Shown here one piece after another: positions 6,607-15,233 of a stretch of 54,442 nt of DNA. The notes beneath the pieces are model-generated. The model did not search any database. It was not told the origin of the DNA and saw only the letters and a list, made by a program, of their open reading frames with translations. The stretch comes from Myxococcaceae bacterium (GTDB lineage Bacteria; Myxococcota; Myxococcia; Myxococcales; Myxococcaceae). The stretch's first letter is position 1. Each line of letters opens with the position of its first letter. The stretch is taken from positions 1 through 54,442 of the forward strand of contig JADGHL010000020.1 of NCBI GenBank assembly GCA_019686135.1. The letters run 5' to 3'. Position numbers and translations under genes: made by a program.

Positions 6607-8301
6607 CTACACCACTGCGCCGTGGGCGTAGCCCCGGGATGGACGTTGAACCGGTGTGCGCAGCACCTCGAAGAGCTGTTCGGGCGTGATCGGCTTGGCG
6701 AGGAAGGCCTGGGCGCCCGCGCGCAGCGCGCGTTCGCGCACCCAGGGCCGGCTCAACCCGCTCATCACCACCACCGGCACCTCCCGCGTGAGCGGGTGCC
6801 GCTTGAGCTCCTCGCACAGCCGCAGCCCGTCCACCCAGCTCAGGACCACATCCAGCAGGACGGCCTGCGGCGGCCGCCGCGCCACCGCGCTGAACAGGGC
6901 CAGCTCGCTGGAGAAGGAGACCACCTCCGCCCCGCGCGCCTCCAGCATCTCCGCCACACCGGAGCGGACGATCGGATCGTCGTCCACTACGTAGAAGAGC
7001 GACGGTTCGATCTCCGGGTGTGCGGGAGGGATGGGTTCCAGGGCAAAGCGCCACCACCTGCCGACGCTCTCCTTGAAAGCGGCGATCCGTGCCTGGGTAC
7101 GCAACGCACGCGCGTGCGGCGATGAGAGGCCCACCACTCCGGCGCCAGGATGCAGCCCGCCGCGGGCCCGGGCGCGCCTGAACGCCTCCACGGCGCGGTC
7201 CTTCGCCCGAAGCAGCGCCCGGAGCGCCTGCGTGGCCGTGCGCGCGTCCTCGGCCAGATCGTCGATGCCCTCGCGCACGTAGCGCCGGGTCAGGAGCCGT
7301 CCGTCGCCGCCGGCGTCCACCAGCGCCACCGCGGCGCGGCTGCAGGAGGCCAGCGTCTCTGCGAGCGTGAGCTGGAGCGGATGCCCGATGGCGGCGGGTC
7401 CCACCGCGAGCTGCCCGTTGCCGCACAGCGCCCGGCCCACGCCGGCCGGCACGCGCGTCGGGCCGAGGTGGGCGATCTCGAACCCGTCTCCGAGGTGGCC
7501 GTCGCGCGCGGCGATCATCAGCGCCTGACACAGATCCGCCGGCTGCACCGCCGGTCCGAGCGCGAGCGCGTAGATCGACCCCCGGCAGGGCAGAAGATAC
7601 AGCGCGTCCACGCCCTCCATGGGCGCGAGCAGAAGCTTCCCCACCGTCCACGGCGCGTGGACCTCTGGGGTGAAGCACAGCCGCGCCTCCGCGGCACAGA
7701 CGGTGGGCGCGCCCAGGAAGCGGTCTCCGAAGCGTGCGCCCAGATCCGGCGCGGCTCCGGCCGCGAGCACCACGGCGTGCGCGCGCTCGTTGGCGCCGTG
7801 GGCCCAGACCACCCACCCACCGGGACCGCTCTGGGGCGCCGGATCGCAGAAGCGGCGGCCCGCGGGCTCGACCCGGTCCACCCGCCGCGGCACCATCCGC
7901 GCGCCGTGCTGCGTGGCCACCGCCGCGAGCGCCTGCGCGACCTGCACCCGTCCGGCGAGCCCGTCCGGCCACGCGTCCACCACCCACAGCCCGCCCTGCG
8001 GTCCCTCCAGGAGCTCGCGCGCGCGCCCGGAGATGACCTCGATCCCTCGGAGAATGACGGCGCGCCACTCGGGCGAAAGGCGGCAACCGAGCGCGGCGAG
8101 CCGGGAGCGGCACTCCGGCGAGAGCACGACCGGCGGCCGGTGCGCGGACGGATCGCGGTCACCCTGATAAAGGTGGACGTCGATCTCCCGCCCGCGCGCC
8201 CGGGCTGCGAACAACAGCGCCGCCGCGGTCGCCGTGCCGCTGATTCCACCGCCGAGGATCGCGACGCGGGTTCCGCTTCCCAGTCCCATCTGGCCATCCA
8301 T
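6607..8301 (-). CDS. FAD-dependent oxidoreductase fused to a response-regulator receiver domain
   Basis: 564 residues in one unbroken frame. Residues 1-about 400 look like an FAD-binding oxidoreductase: VAILGGGISGTATAAAL at the N-terminus (GxGxxG type), AVVLAAGAAPDLG mid-protein, and a late GNGQLAVGPAAIGHP segment typical of FAD contact. Residues about 433-550 form a receiver domain: FYVVDDDPIVRSG (acidic triad 440-442), VLLDVVLSWVDG (phospho-acceptor Asp484), VVVMSGLS, and AFLAKPI (Lys536), so the phosphorylation site is intact. The ATG at 8301 has GAGG 8 nt upstream; a GTG at 8310 is an alternative. The substrate is unknown. Neighbours are a GGDEF protein upstream and miaA downstream. Confidence 0.75.
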   Translation of the reverse strand: MDGQMGLGSGTRVAILGGGISGTATAAALLFAARARGREIDVHLYQGDRDPSAHRPPVVLSPECRSRLAALGCRLSPEWRAVILRGIEVISGRARELLEGPQGGLWVVDAWPDGLAGRVQVAQALAAVATQHGARMVPRRVDRVEPAGRRFCDPAPQSGPGGWVVWAHGANERAHAVVLAAGAAPDLGARFGDRFLGAPTVCAAEARLCFTPEVHAPWTVGKLLLAPMEGVDALYLLPCRGSIYALALGPAVQPADLCQALMIAARDGHLGDGFEIAHLGPTRVPAGVGRALCGNGQLAVGPAAIGHPLQLTLAETLASCSRAAVALVDAGGDGRLLTRRYVREGIDDLAEDARTATQALRALLRAKDRAVEAFRRARARGGLHPGAGVVGLSSPHARALRTQARIAAFKESVGRWWRFALEPIPPAHPEIEPSLFYVVDDDPIVRSGVAEMLEARGAEVVSFSSELALFSAVARRPPQAVLLDVVLSWVDGLRLCEELKRHPLTREVPVVVMSGLSRPWVRERALRAGAQAFLAKPITPEQLFEVLRTPVQRPSRGYAHGAVV

Positions 8302-8391
8302 CCGCCGCACCTCGCCGCCCTCACATGAGTGATGACTCCGATTCGCTCGTGCCAGCCGGACGTGTGGCCCAAAGCCTCGGCCCGCCCGTGG

Positions 8392-9330
8392 CTACGCCAT
8401 GCCCTGCGCGCCCACCTGGGAGCGCCGCTCGCACACCACCACCCGGTCCCGTCCCGTCCGCTTGGCCTGGTAGAGCGCCGCGTCCGACAGCTGCAGCAAC
8501 GCTTCGAAGCTCGGGCGCGGATCGTCCACCGCGTGCCCGGCCACGCCCGCTGACAACGTGAGCGTGAAGTCGATGGGCCGGCCGTTCGGCCCTTCGATCC
8601 GCACGGTGCTCAGCGTCCGGCGCAGGCGCTCCACCATCACCGCCGCTTCCGAGGGCGTCTGGTGCGGCAGGAGCACCACGAACTCGTCGCCGCCGAACCG
8701 GGCGGCGAAGTCCGTCTGCCGGAGCGAGGCGCGCAACGTCCGGGTGAGCGCGAGGATCGCCTTGTTCCCGATGTCGTGGCCGAAGCGATCGTTGATCTGC
8801 TTGAGGTGGTCGAGGTCGATCATCACCGCCGAGAGCGGGTACTCGTAGCGGACGGCGCGGCTGAACTCCTCGGCCATGCGGGCCATCAGCGCACGGAAGT
8901 TGGCCAGGCCCGTGAGCGCGTCGGTGCGCGCCAGCTCGGCCAGCTCGCGGCGGAAGCGCATCTCGCGGATCGCCTTTTCGATCCGCGCCACCAGCTCGCG
9001 CGTGGAGATGGCCCGGGAGAGGTAGTCGGTCACCCCGAGATCGAGGCAGCGCACGGCGTCCGCGTCGTCGTACGGGTCGGCGAGGATCAGCACCGGGATG
9101 TGCTCGGTGCGCGAGCTGCAGAGCAGCCGCACGGCAGCACCCACACCGTCGGACTCCTTCGGCCCGGCGGACAGAAGCACCAGATCCGGCGAGAGCTCGC
9201 GGGCGTGAGCCACCGCCTGCTTCCCCGACGAGGTGGTGACGACGTCGTACCAGGGCTCGAGGCTGCGCCCCACGCCGCCCGCACCGGACGACTCGGCGAC
9301 CACGATCCGCGGACGATCCCTGGCCGTCAC
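8392..9330 (-). CDS. Diguanylate cyclase (GGDEF) with degenerate receiver domain
   Basis: 312 residues from a GTG at 9330 that has GGGGAGG 8 nt upstream; longer in-frame starts lack such a site. C-terminal GGDEF domain: ALTGLANFRAL, IDLDHLKQINDRFGH, and the intact GGDEF motif at 213-217, so cyclic di-GMP synthesis is expected. An inhibitory I-site RQTD lies at 204-207, five residues before it, which suggests product feedback. The N-terminal 120 residues have receiver topology, but the acceptor position reads VLLSAG (Ser54 instead of Asp), the acidic cluster is VAES, and the usual Lys is replaced in YLSRAI, so it probably cannot be phosphorylated in the usual way. 90 bp upstream of the FAD/receiver gene. 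Confidence 0.88.
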   Translation of the reverse strand: MTARDRPRIVVAESSGAGGVGRSLEPWYDVVTTSSGKQAVAHARELSPDLVLLSAGPKESDGVGAAVRLLCSSRTEHIPVLILADPYDDADAVRCLDLGVTDYLSRAISTRELVARIEKAIREMRFRRELAELARTDALTGLANFRALMARMAEEFSRAVRYEYPLSAVMIDLDHLKQINDRFGHDIGNKAILALTRTLRASLRQTDFAARFGGDEFVVLLPHQTPSEAAVMVERLRRTLSTVRIEGPNGRPIDFTLTLSAGVAGHAVDDPRPSFEALLQLSDAALYQAKRTGRDRVVVCERRSQVGAQGMA

Positions 9331-9689
9331 CGTTCGACCTCCCCGGGCGTACATGGCGAACCGGAGGTCCCGAGGGCCTCGTTCGCCCTCTTCAACCTTG
9401 CGCCCCACGCGCCACCTTCGCCCAACCCCTGAAGAGGGCCGCTACCTTCCCGCCGCCCAACTCCCCGGGACCTCCGGCCACCACACTGCGAAGCATTCAC
9501 GCGCGACGCGGAGCAAGGCGTATGCCTCGCCGGAGCGCGGCCGGACGGCACCACGATCCGCGCGATTGGATCGTCGGGTGGGGAAGGGCCGGAAGGCGGA
9601 GGTGTAAAGTGCGGCCGGGCGCTCCGTTCGCCCACCCGAGAATTTGCCGACTGTCGACGCTGCAGATTTCCCCGCGCGGGGATGCGGCG
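9331..9689. other. Intergenic region without a supported gene
   Basis: Lies between the start of the GGDEF gene and the end of the TPR protein gene, both on the minus strand. Short reading frames are present on both strands, but none has a recognisable product, a good ribosome site or conservation-like composition. It should contain the promoter of the GGDEF gene; no clear -35/-10 pair was seen. Confidence 0.5.
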
Positions 9690-10445
9690 TCAGCGGCGGA
9701 CGAACTGCACGCGCCGGCCACCGCCCGGCCCGCTCCCGCCGCCGAGATACTCCATCGACGGGGCCTCGAGGCCGAGCTGCCACCACATCGGCTCCCACGG
9801 CTTCATCTTGAGGCGCTTGTCGTTCTGCAGTTGGGTGAGCGCGTTCTTCAGCTTCTCGTCGGTGGGGTTGGCCTCCACCGCGCGGGCGAGGACCTTCTGT
9901 GCCTCGTCCTTCTCCTTGAGCTGCACGAGGCACCAGGCGTACGCCGCCCAGACCATGCCTTCCTTCTTGCCCGCCTTCACCGCAGCCTCGAAGGACTCCT
10001 TCATCTTTGCCGGGTCCTTCTTCTGGAAGTACAGCGCGGCCTGCATCGCCCTGGCCATGTAGTTGCGGGGGTTCGCCTTCGCGAAGTGGGCCTGGGCGCC
10101 GTCGAAGTCCTTCACCATGTACTTGATCATGGCGATCTGCGCGTGGAGCTCGGACGCGACGAGGAACTGCCACTTGTCGTAGCGCAGGCCCTGCTCCAGC
10201 GTCCGGACCGCCTTCTCCACCATCGCCTTCTGTTCGCGGACGTTGTTCGGGCGGGACGACAGCTCCTTCTGGGCAGCTTGGATGATCTGCTGGACCTTGT
10301 TGGCCGTGCGGCGGGCGAGCGCGAGGTACGCACCGGCGAAGACGATCAGGCCGGGCACCAGGCCCGCCCACAGAGGGAAGCCGAGCAGGCGCACCACGAC
10401 GGCCACCACCACGGCCGACGCGAGGGCGATGAGGAGGTTCCACAT
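9690..10445 (-). CDS. Membrane-anchored TPR protein
   Basis: 251 residues. Two closely spaced hydrophobic helices at the N-terminus (about 3-20 and 24-42, with GFPLWAGLVPG between) form a membrane hairpin. The rest is helical with tetratricopeptide-like repeats, for example FDGAQAHFAKANPRNYMARA and KDEAQKVLARAVEANPTDEK. The C-terminus is Gly-rich and basic (GGGSGPGGGRRVQFVRR). TPR domains mediate protein contacts; the partner cannot be told from here. It is transcribed away from the tRNA-Leu gene. Confidence 0.75.
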   Translation of the reverse strand: MWNLLIALASAVVVAVVVRLLGFPLWAGLVPGLIVFAGAYLALARRTANKVQQIIQAAQKELSSRPNNVREQKAMVEKAVRTLEQGLRYDKWQFLVASELHAQIAMIKYMVKDFDGAQAHFAKANPRNYMARAMQAALYFQKKDPAKMKESFEAAVKAGKKEGMVWAAYAWCLVQLKEKDEAQKVLARAVEANPTDEKLKNALTQLQNDKRLKMKPWEPMWWQLGLEAPSMEYLGGGSGPGGGRRVQFVRR

Positions 10446-10554
10446 GGCCGGGGCTCCTTATCCGCGACCCTGTTGGGCCGCAATGTTCAATCTGGGGCGC
10501 AATCTGGTGATGCGCCGGCGGGCACAACCGGGTTAGAACGTCCGCGTTCGACGG

Positions 10555-10640
10555 GGCCCTCTGTCGAAACTGGTAGACGAGGCGGACTCAAAATCCGCTG
10601 CGGCTGACACCGCGTCCCGGTTCGAGTCCGGGGAGGGCCA
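10555..10640 (+). tRNA. tRNA-Leu (anticodon CAA)
   Basis: 86 nt class II tRNA. Acceptor GGCCCTC (10555-10561) pairs with GAGGGCC (10633-10639), with discriminator A at 10640. Anticodon stem GCGGA/TCCGC encloses loop CTCAAAA, giving anticodon CAA for the UUG codon. A long variable arm (TGCGGCTGACACCGCG) and T arm CCCGG-TTCGAGT-CCGGG complete it. The 3' CCA is not encoded. Confidence 0.96.
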
Positions 10641-10723
10641 CTTCCGATTTCCCGTCGGCCCGGGTGTGCCGCGCTCAGGCAGTGTCGAGCGGACGCCTCC
10701 CGGGCTGCTCTGCGGGCCAGTGC

Positions 10724-12067
<1,344 letters not shown>

Positions 12068-12126
12068 CGGATCGCGCCGTGTCGTGATACGCACCGGGTG
12101 GCGGTCTTCACAGAGGGGGAAGTGCC

Positions 12127-12510
12127 CTGAGTGACGCGAAGCAGGACGTGGTGAAGCAGCTCACCGAGGCGTGGCGCGCGGCACAGGCCCAGCTCAGCGA
12201 GCTCCGGGCCGCGGTCGAGCGCACCGGTGAGATGGCGAAGCTGAAGGTCGAGTCCGAGTTCCTTCACCGGGATCTCGACCGGGCGTACCGCGATCTCGGG
12301 GAGGCGGTCTGGTCCCAGGTCAAGAAGGGGAACCTGGAGCTGCCCCGGCAACTTCAAGCGGCGGCGAAGGCGGTGGAGGAGGTGGAGCGTCGGCAGGCCG
12401 AGCAGGCCGCCGCGATCAACGAGATCCTCTCCGAGGGGACGGAGGTCGCCGGACGCCTTCGTGGCGAAAAGGCGAAAACAGCAGTAGCGGCGAAGGGGAA
12501 GAAACGGTAG
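12127..12510 (+). CDS. Small helical (coiled-coil) protein, possible CTG start
   Basis: About 127 residues, almost entirely charged helix (AQLSELRAAVERTGEMAKL, QAAAKAVEEVERRQAEQ), ending in a Lys-rich tail KTAVAAKGKKR. Nothing identifies a function. The start is unusual. AGAGGGGGA (12112-12120) is ideally spaced, 6 nt, from a CTG at 12127, which gives a leader reading SDAKQDVVKQL. The next in-frame starts, GTG at 12148 and 12151, have no comparable site. It follows the rsmB-like gene by 59 nt and precedes tRNA-Ala. Confidence 0.65.
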   Translation: MSDAKQDVVKQLTEAWRAAQAQLSELRAAVERTGEMAKLKVESEFLHRDLDRAYRDLGEAVWSQVKKGNLELPRQLQAAAKAVEEVERRQAEQAAAINEILSEGTEVAGRLRGEKAKTAVAAKGKKR

Positions 12511-12539
12511 AAGGCGCGCGTTCCGTCGTCTCGACGTCG

Positions 12540-12612
12540 GGGCCCGTAGCTCAGTTGGGAGAGCGCCGCAATGGCATTGCGGAGGTCGTCGGTTCGATCC
12601 CGTCCGGGTCCA
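12540..12612 (+). tRNA. tRNA-Ala (anticodon GGC)
   Basis: 73 nt. Acceptor GGGCCCG (12540-12546) pairs with CGGGTCC (12605-12611) with one G-T pair; discriminator A at 12612. D arm GCTC-AGTTGGGA-GAGC. Anticodon stem CCGCA/TGCGG around ATGGCAT gives GGC for GCC alanine codons. T loop TTCGATC. CCA is not encoded. Confidence 0.95.
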
Positions 12613-12626
12613 CTGAAGTGAAGAAG

Positions 12627-12654
12627 AGCCCGCCGATGCGTCGGCGGGCTTTTT
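12627..12654 (+). terminator. Intrinsic terminator after tRNA-Ala
   Basis: A perfect 10-bp stem, AGCCCGCCGA (12627-12636) with TCGGCGGGCT (12641-12650), tetraloop TGCG, followed by TTTT. A classic Rho-independent terminator for the plus strand. Confidence 0.93.
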
Positions 12655-12684
12655 CGTTTCCCGTACAGGCACCGCAGACACAAA

Positions 12685-12712
12685 CGGCGCGGACCCGGGT
12701 GGATCCGCGCCG
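12685..12712 (-). terminator. Hairpin downstream of the aldolase gene
   Basis: CGGCGCGGA (12685-12693) pairs perfectly with TCCGCGCCG (12704-12712) around a 10-nt loop. It lies 27 bp past the aldolase stop, and in that direction TTTGTGT follows. A plausible minus-strand terminator with a weak T tract. Confidence 0.55.
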
Positions 12713-12738
12713 TTCGAAACTCCCTGCGGGGCCAGTTG

Positions 12739-13656
12739 CTACTTCCGGTAGATGTCCATCGTGTCCCGAAGCAGCTTGAGCGCCTCCGTGCGCGGGCGCT
12801 GGAAGGCGTTTCGGCCCATGATGGAGCCGAAGCCGCCGCCCGCGTGGATCTGCCGGATCTCGTCGAGGATCTGGTCCGTGCCCTTCGCCTCGCCGCCGGA
12901 GAAGATGACGATCCGCTTGCCGTTGAAGGCGCTCTTCACCACGTAGCGGATGCGGTCGGCGAGCGTGGCGATGGGGATGTTGTACTTCTCGAACACCTTC
13001 TTCGCCTCGGGCTGCTCGAGGTGGGCGGTGGGCGGCTTCACCTTGATGATGTGCGCGCCCAGCTGCGCGGCGATCTGCGCCGCGTAGGCGACGACGTCGA
13101 TGGCCGTCTCGCCCTCCTTGCTCATCCCGCCGCGGGCATACGCCCAGACCACGGTGGGCAGACCGTAGGACCGCGCCTCCTCGATGAGGTCGCGCAGATC
13201 CTGGTACTGCCGGTTCCGCGCCGCCGATCCCGGGTAGATGGTGTAGCCGATGGCCGTGCACCCCAGCCGGACGGCGTCCTTGACGGTGCCGGTGAGCGCG
13301 GAGCACGGCGCGTCGACCTTCGCCAGCGTGTCCGAGTTGTTGAGCTTGAGGATGAGGGGAATCTCGCCGGCGAACTTCATCGCGCCCGCCTCGAGGAAGC
13401 CGAGCGGCGCCGCATACGCGTTGCACCCGGCGTCGATGGCGAGCTGGAAGTGGTAGTCCGGATCGTAGGCCGGCGGGTTGGGCTCGAACGAGCGGTGCGG
13501 CCCGTGCTCGAAGCCCTGGTCGACCGGGAGGATCACCAGCTTCCCGGTGCCGGCCAGCGTACCGGTGTTGAGCAGCCGGGCGAGGTTGGCGACGACGCCC
13601 GGCGTGTCCGACGAGTACCAGGAAAGAATCTGCTTAACGCGATCGGTGTGGGGCAT
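12739..13656 (-). CDS. Class I fructose-bisphosphate aldolase (DhnA/FbaB type)
   Basis: 305 residues from the ATG at 13656. Splits fructose 1,6-bisphosphate into DHAP and glyceraldehyde 3-phosphate in glycolysis/gluconeogenesis. Family marks are KLVILPVDQGFEHGP, the central PTVVWAYARGG, IIKVKPPT with the candidate Schiff-base lysine, and the C-terminal phosphate-binding VIFSGGEAKG and GGGFGSIMGRNAFQRP. Single gene, with a hairpin after its end. FbaB/DhnA members also include sugar-related aldolases, but the phosphate-binding loop and length fit the bacterial FBP aldolase. Confidence 0.9.
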   Translation of the reverse strand: MPHTDRVKQILSWYSSDTPGVVANLARLLNTGTLAGTGKLVILPVDQGFEHGPHRSFEPNPPAYDPDYHFQLAIDAGCNAYAAPLGFLEAGAMKFAGEIPLILKLNNSDTLAKVDAPCSALTGTVKDAVRLGCTAIGYTIYPGSAARNRQYQDLRDLIEEARSYGLPTVVWAYARGGMSKEGETAIDVVAYAAQIAAQLGAHIIKVKPPTAHLEQPEAKKVFEKYNIPIATLADRIRYVVKSAFNGKRIVIFSGGEAKGTDQILDEIRQIHAGGGFGSIMGRNAFQRPRTEALKLLRDTMDIYRK

Positions 13657-13722
13657 GGTGCGCGGAGTCAAACCAACGCGGCTTGCGCGAGACAAGCGGA
13701 AACGCGCTGGGAATGTTCGCTG

Positions 13723-14322
13723 CTATCGCTTTTCTTCGATGACCTGCAAGGGCCAGGTCCCCATCGGCTGGCCGGCGATGCGCACCAGAACCTTCCAGGT
13801 GCCGCCGTGCGGCCGGGCGACGGGCGCCCAGTCGATCAGCCAGTCGACCTCGCCATCCTTCGCCCCCTTGAAGTTGAGCTCGCCGTTGCCGCTCATCGCC
13901 GTGTCCCCGCGCGAGTCGAGGATCGCCATCTCGATGGTGGCGGAGACGGGCCCGGAGGCCTTCACCCGCACCCAGGTCGTGAACTTCTGGGTGGTGGGCG
14001 GCTGGCCGTAGAGGGCGATCGCAGTGAGCAGGTCCCCCACGGGCTGGATGCCGTGGGTGGTCCGCGTGAAGTCGTACGCGTGCTGGACGCTGAGCACTTC
14101 GTAGTGAACGTCGCTGGTCGTGACCTTCGGGGAGATGCCCTCGGTCTGCGCCTTCGGGCGTTCGATCCCGTTGGTGTCAGGGAGCGCCCCACCGATTTTG
14201 CCCAGGCCCAGGTCCAGCGCCGGCACCTTCTTCGGAGGCGGTGCGCGCTTGTCGCCCGCGAGCCCGGCCGCGGGGACCAGGAGGATCAGAACGGGGAGAG
14301 CGGCGCACGGGACGCGGGACAT
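13723..14322 (-). CDS. Exported protein of unknown function
   Basis: 199 residues. N-terminal signal peptide MSRVPCAALPVLILLVPAAGLAG, then a basic Pro-rich linker (KRAPPPKKVP). The body is beta-rich, with TTWVRVKASGPVSATIEMAI and, near the end, GGTWKVLVRIAGQPMGTW. That layout, a Gly-Thr-Trp strand near the C-terminus of a small exported domain, loosely recalls the lipoproteins at 697 and 1808, but the match is too weak to call a family. It is 40 bp downstream of the DUF3592-like gene on the same strand. Confidence 0.65.
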   Translation of the reverse strand: MSRVPCAALPVLILLVPAAGLAGDKRAPPPKKVPALDLGLGKIGGALPDTNGIERPKAQTEGISPKVTTSDVHYEVLSVQHAYDFTRTTHGIQPVGDLLTAIALYGQPPTTQKFTTWVRVKASGPVSATIEMAILDSRGDTAMSGNGELNFKGAKDGEVDWLIDWAPVARPHGGTWKVLVRIAGQPMGTWPLQVIEEKR

Positions 14323-14362
14323 GGCGCCGGGATGATAGCCCGGCAGCGGACTGCGCGCGGAC

Positions 14363-14824
14363 TCAGCGCGGCGGCGGAGGCTGGAAGAGGATCGGCGGCA
14401 CTGCCACCGCTCGGCGGTGCGGCTTCTTCGGATCGTAGGCGACGACGAGCGGCGAGCCCGGCGGGAGCGAGCGGATCACCCGGACGGTGGCGTTCTGGAC
14501 GAGCTCGTGCCGGACGCCGTTGGCATCCCGGAACTCGAAGATCAGCCGATCGGGGCCGCGCTTGACGGGCTCGACGCGGACCACCTTGCCGGTCGTGCGC
14601 GTGCCGGTCACCAAAAGCCGCGCCCGACGCCAGGCAAGCACGCCGGCCACGACCACCAGCAGCGCGTACAGCACGCCGGCGCCGAGGAACGGCAGCCCGT
14701 GAATCGTCCCGGTCGGAGCGGTCGCGCCGATGGCGACGCAGGCGATCGACGCCAGCATCAGCAAGAGCGAGATCGCCACGCGGAGCTGGCTCAACGTGAC
14801 CAGGGCAACGAGGTTCTCCGGCAT
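14363..14824 (-). CDS. DUF3592-like membrane protein
   Basis: 153 residues with two membrane helices, about 14-34 (VAISLLLMLASIACVAIG) and about 46-65 (LGAGVLYALLVVVAGVLAW). A soluble beta domain follows: TGTRTTGKVVRVEPV, LIFEFRDANGVRHEL, GSPLVVAYDPKKPHRRAV. This is the pattern of DUF3592 proteins, in which a variable domain follows a helix and ends with a GxxVxVxYxPxxP motif. The biochemical role of the family is not known. It may belong to the same transcript as the genes upstream of it on the minus strand. Confidence 0.75.
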   Translation of the reverse strand: MPENLVALVTLSQLRVAISLLLMLASIACVAIGATAPTGTIHGLPFLGAGVLYALLVVVAGVLAWRRARLLVTGTRTTGKVVRVEPVKRGPDRLIFEFRDANGVRHELVQNATVRVIRSLPPGSPLVVAYDPKKPHRRAVAVPPILFQPPPPR

Positions 14825-14881
14825 GCGCCGAGTCTCCTACGGGCCCGGGACCCTGGGCGCAAGGGGCTTCGACGCGCCGGT

Positions 14882-15230
14882 TCAGCGCGGCGCGGGGAGG
14901 ACCTGCTGGCGTGCGGGATCGCGCAGGGCCCGGGCGACGAGGACCAGCGCTCCGGTGACGGCCAGCCAGGCGCACAGATTGAGGGCGACGTCCACCGGCT
15001 GAATGAGCATGCCGAGCTCGAACGAAAACGCTCCGGACCACGTGGTCATCATCACCAGCGCGGGGGAGACGATCCCGCTCACGAGAAAGAGCCCCATCGC
15101 CACCCAGAGCAGGACGGCCGAAACGGCGCTTCACGCGCCACAGCATCGATGCGCCCACGGCCAGTCCGCCGCAGGACACCAGGAGACGGATCAAGCCGAG
15201 GCCGCTCGTGATCCAGAACGCATAGGGCAT
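14882..15230 (-). pseudogene. Small multi-pass membrane protein with a frameshift
   Basis: Two overlapping frames together make one sensible membrane protein. From an ATG at 15230 the sequence reads MPYAFWITSGLGLIRLLVSC to WRVKRRFG (first helix). After that this frame turns into Arg/Gly-rich nonsense. One base away, the other frame reads VLLWVAMGLFLVSGIVSPAL and continues through two more hydrophobic stretches to a stop at 14882. Removing one C near 15111-15116 (GGCCG) would join them into about 115 residues. It begins 3 bp after the stop of the second putative ceramide synthase, so it belongs to that operon. It could be a real frameshift or a sequencing error. Confidence 0.6.
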
Positions 15231-15233
15231 GGC

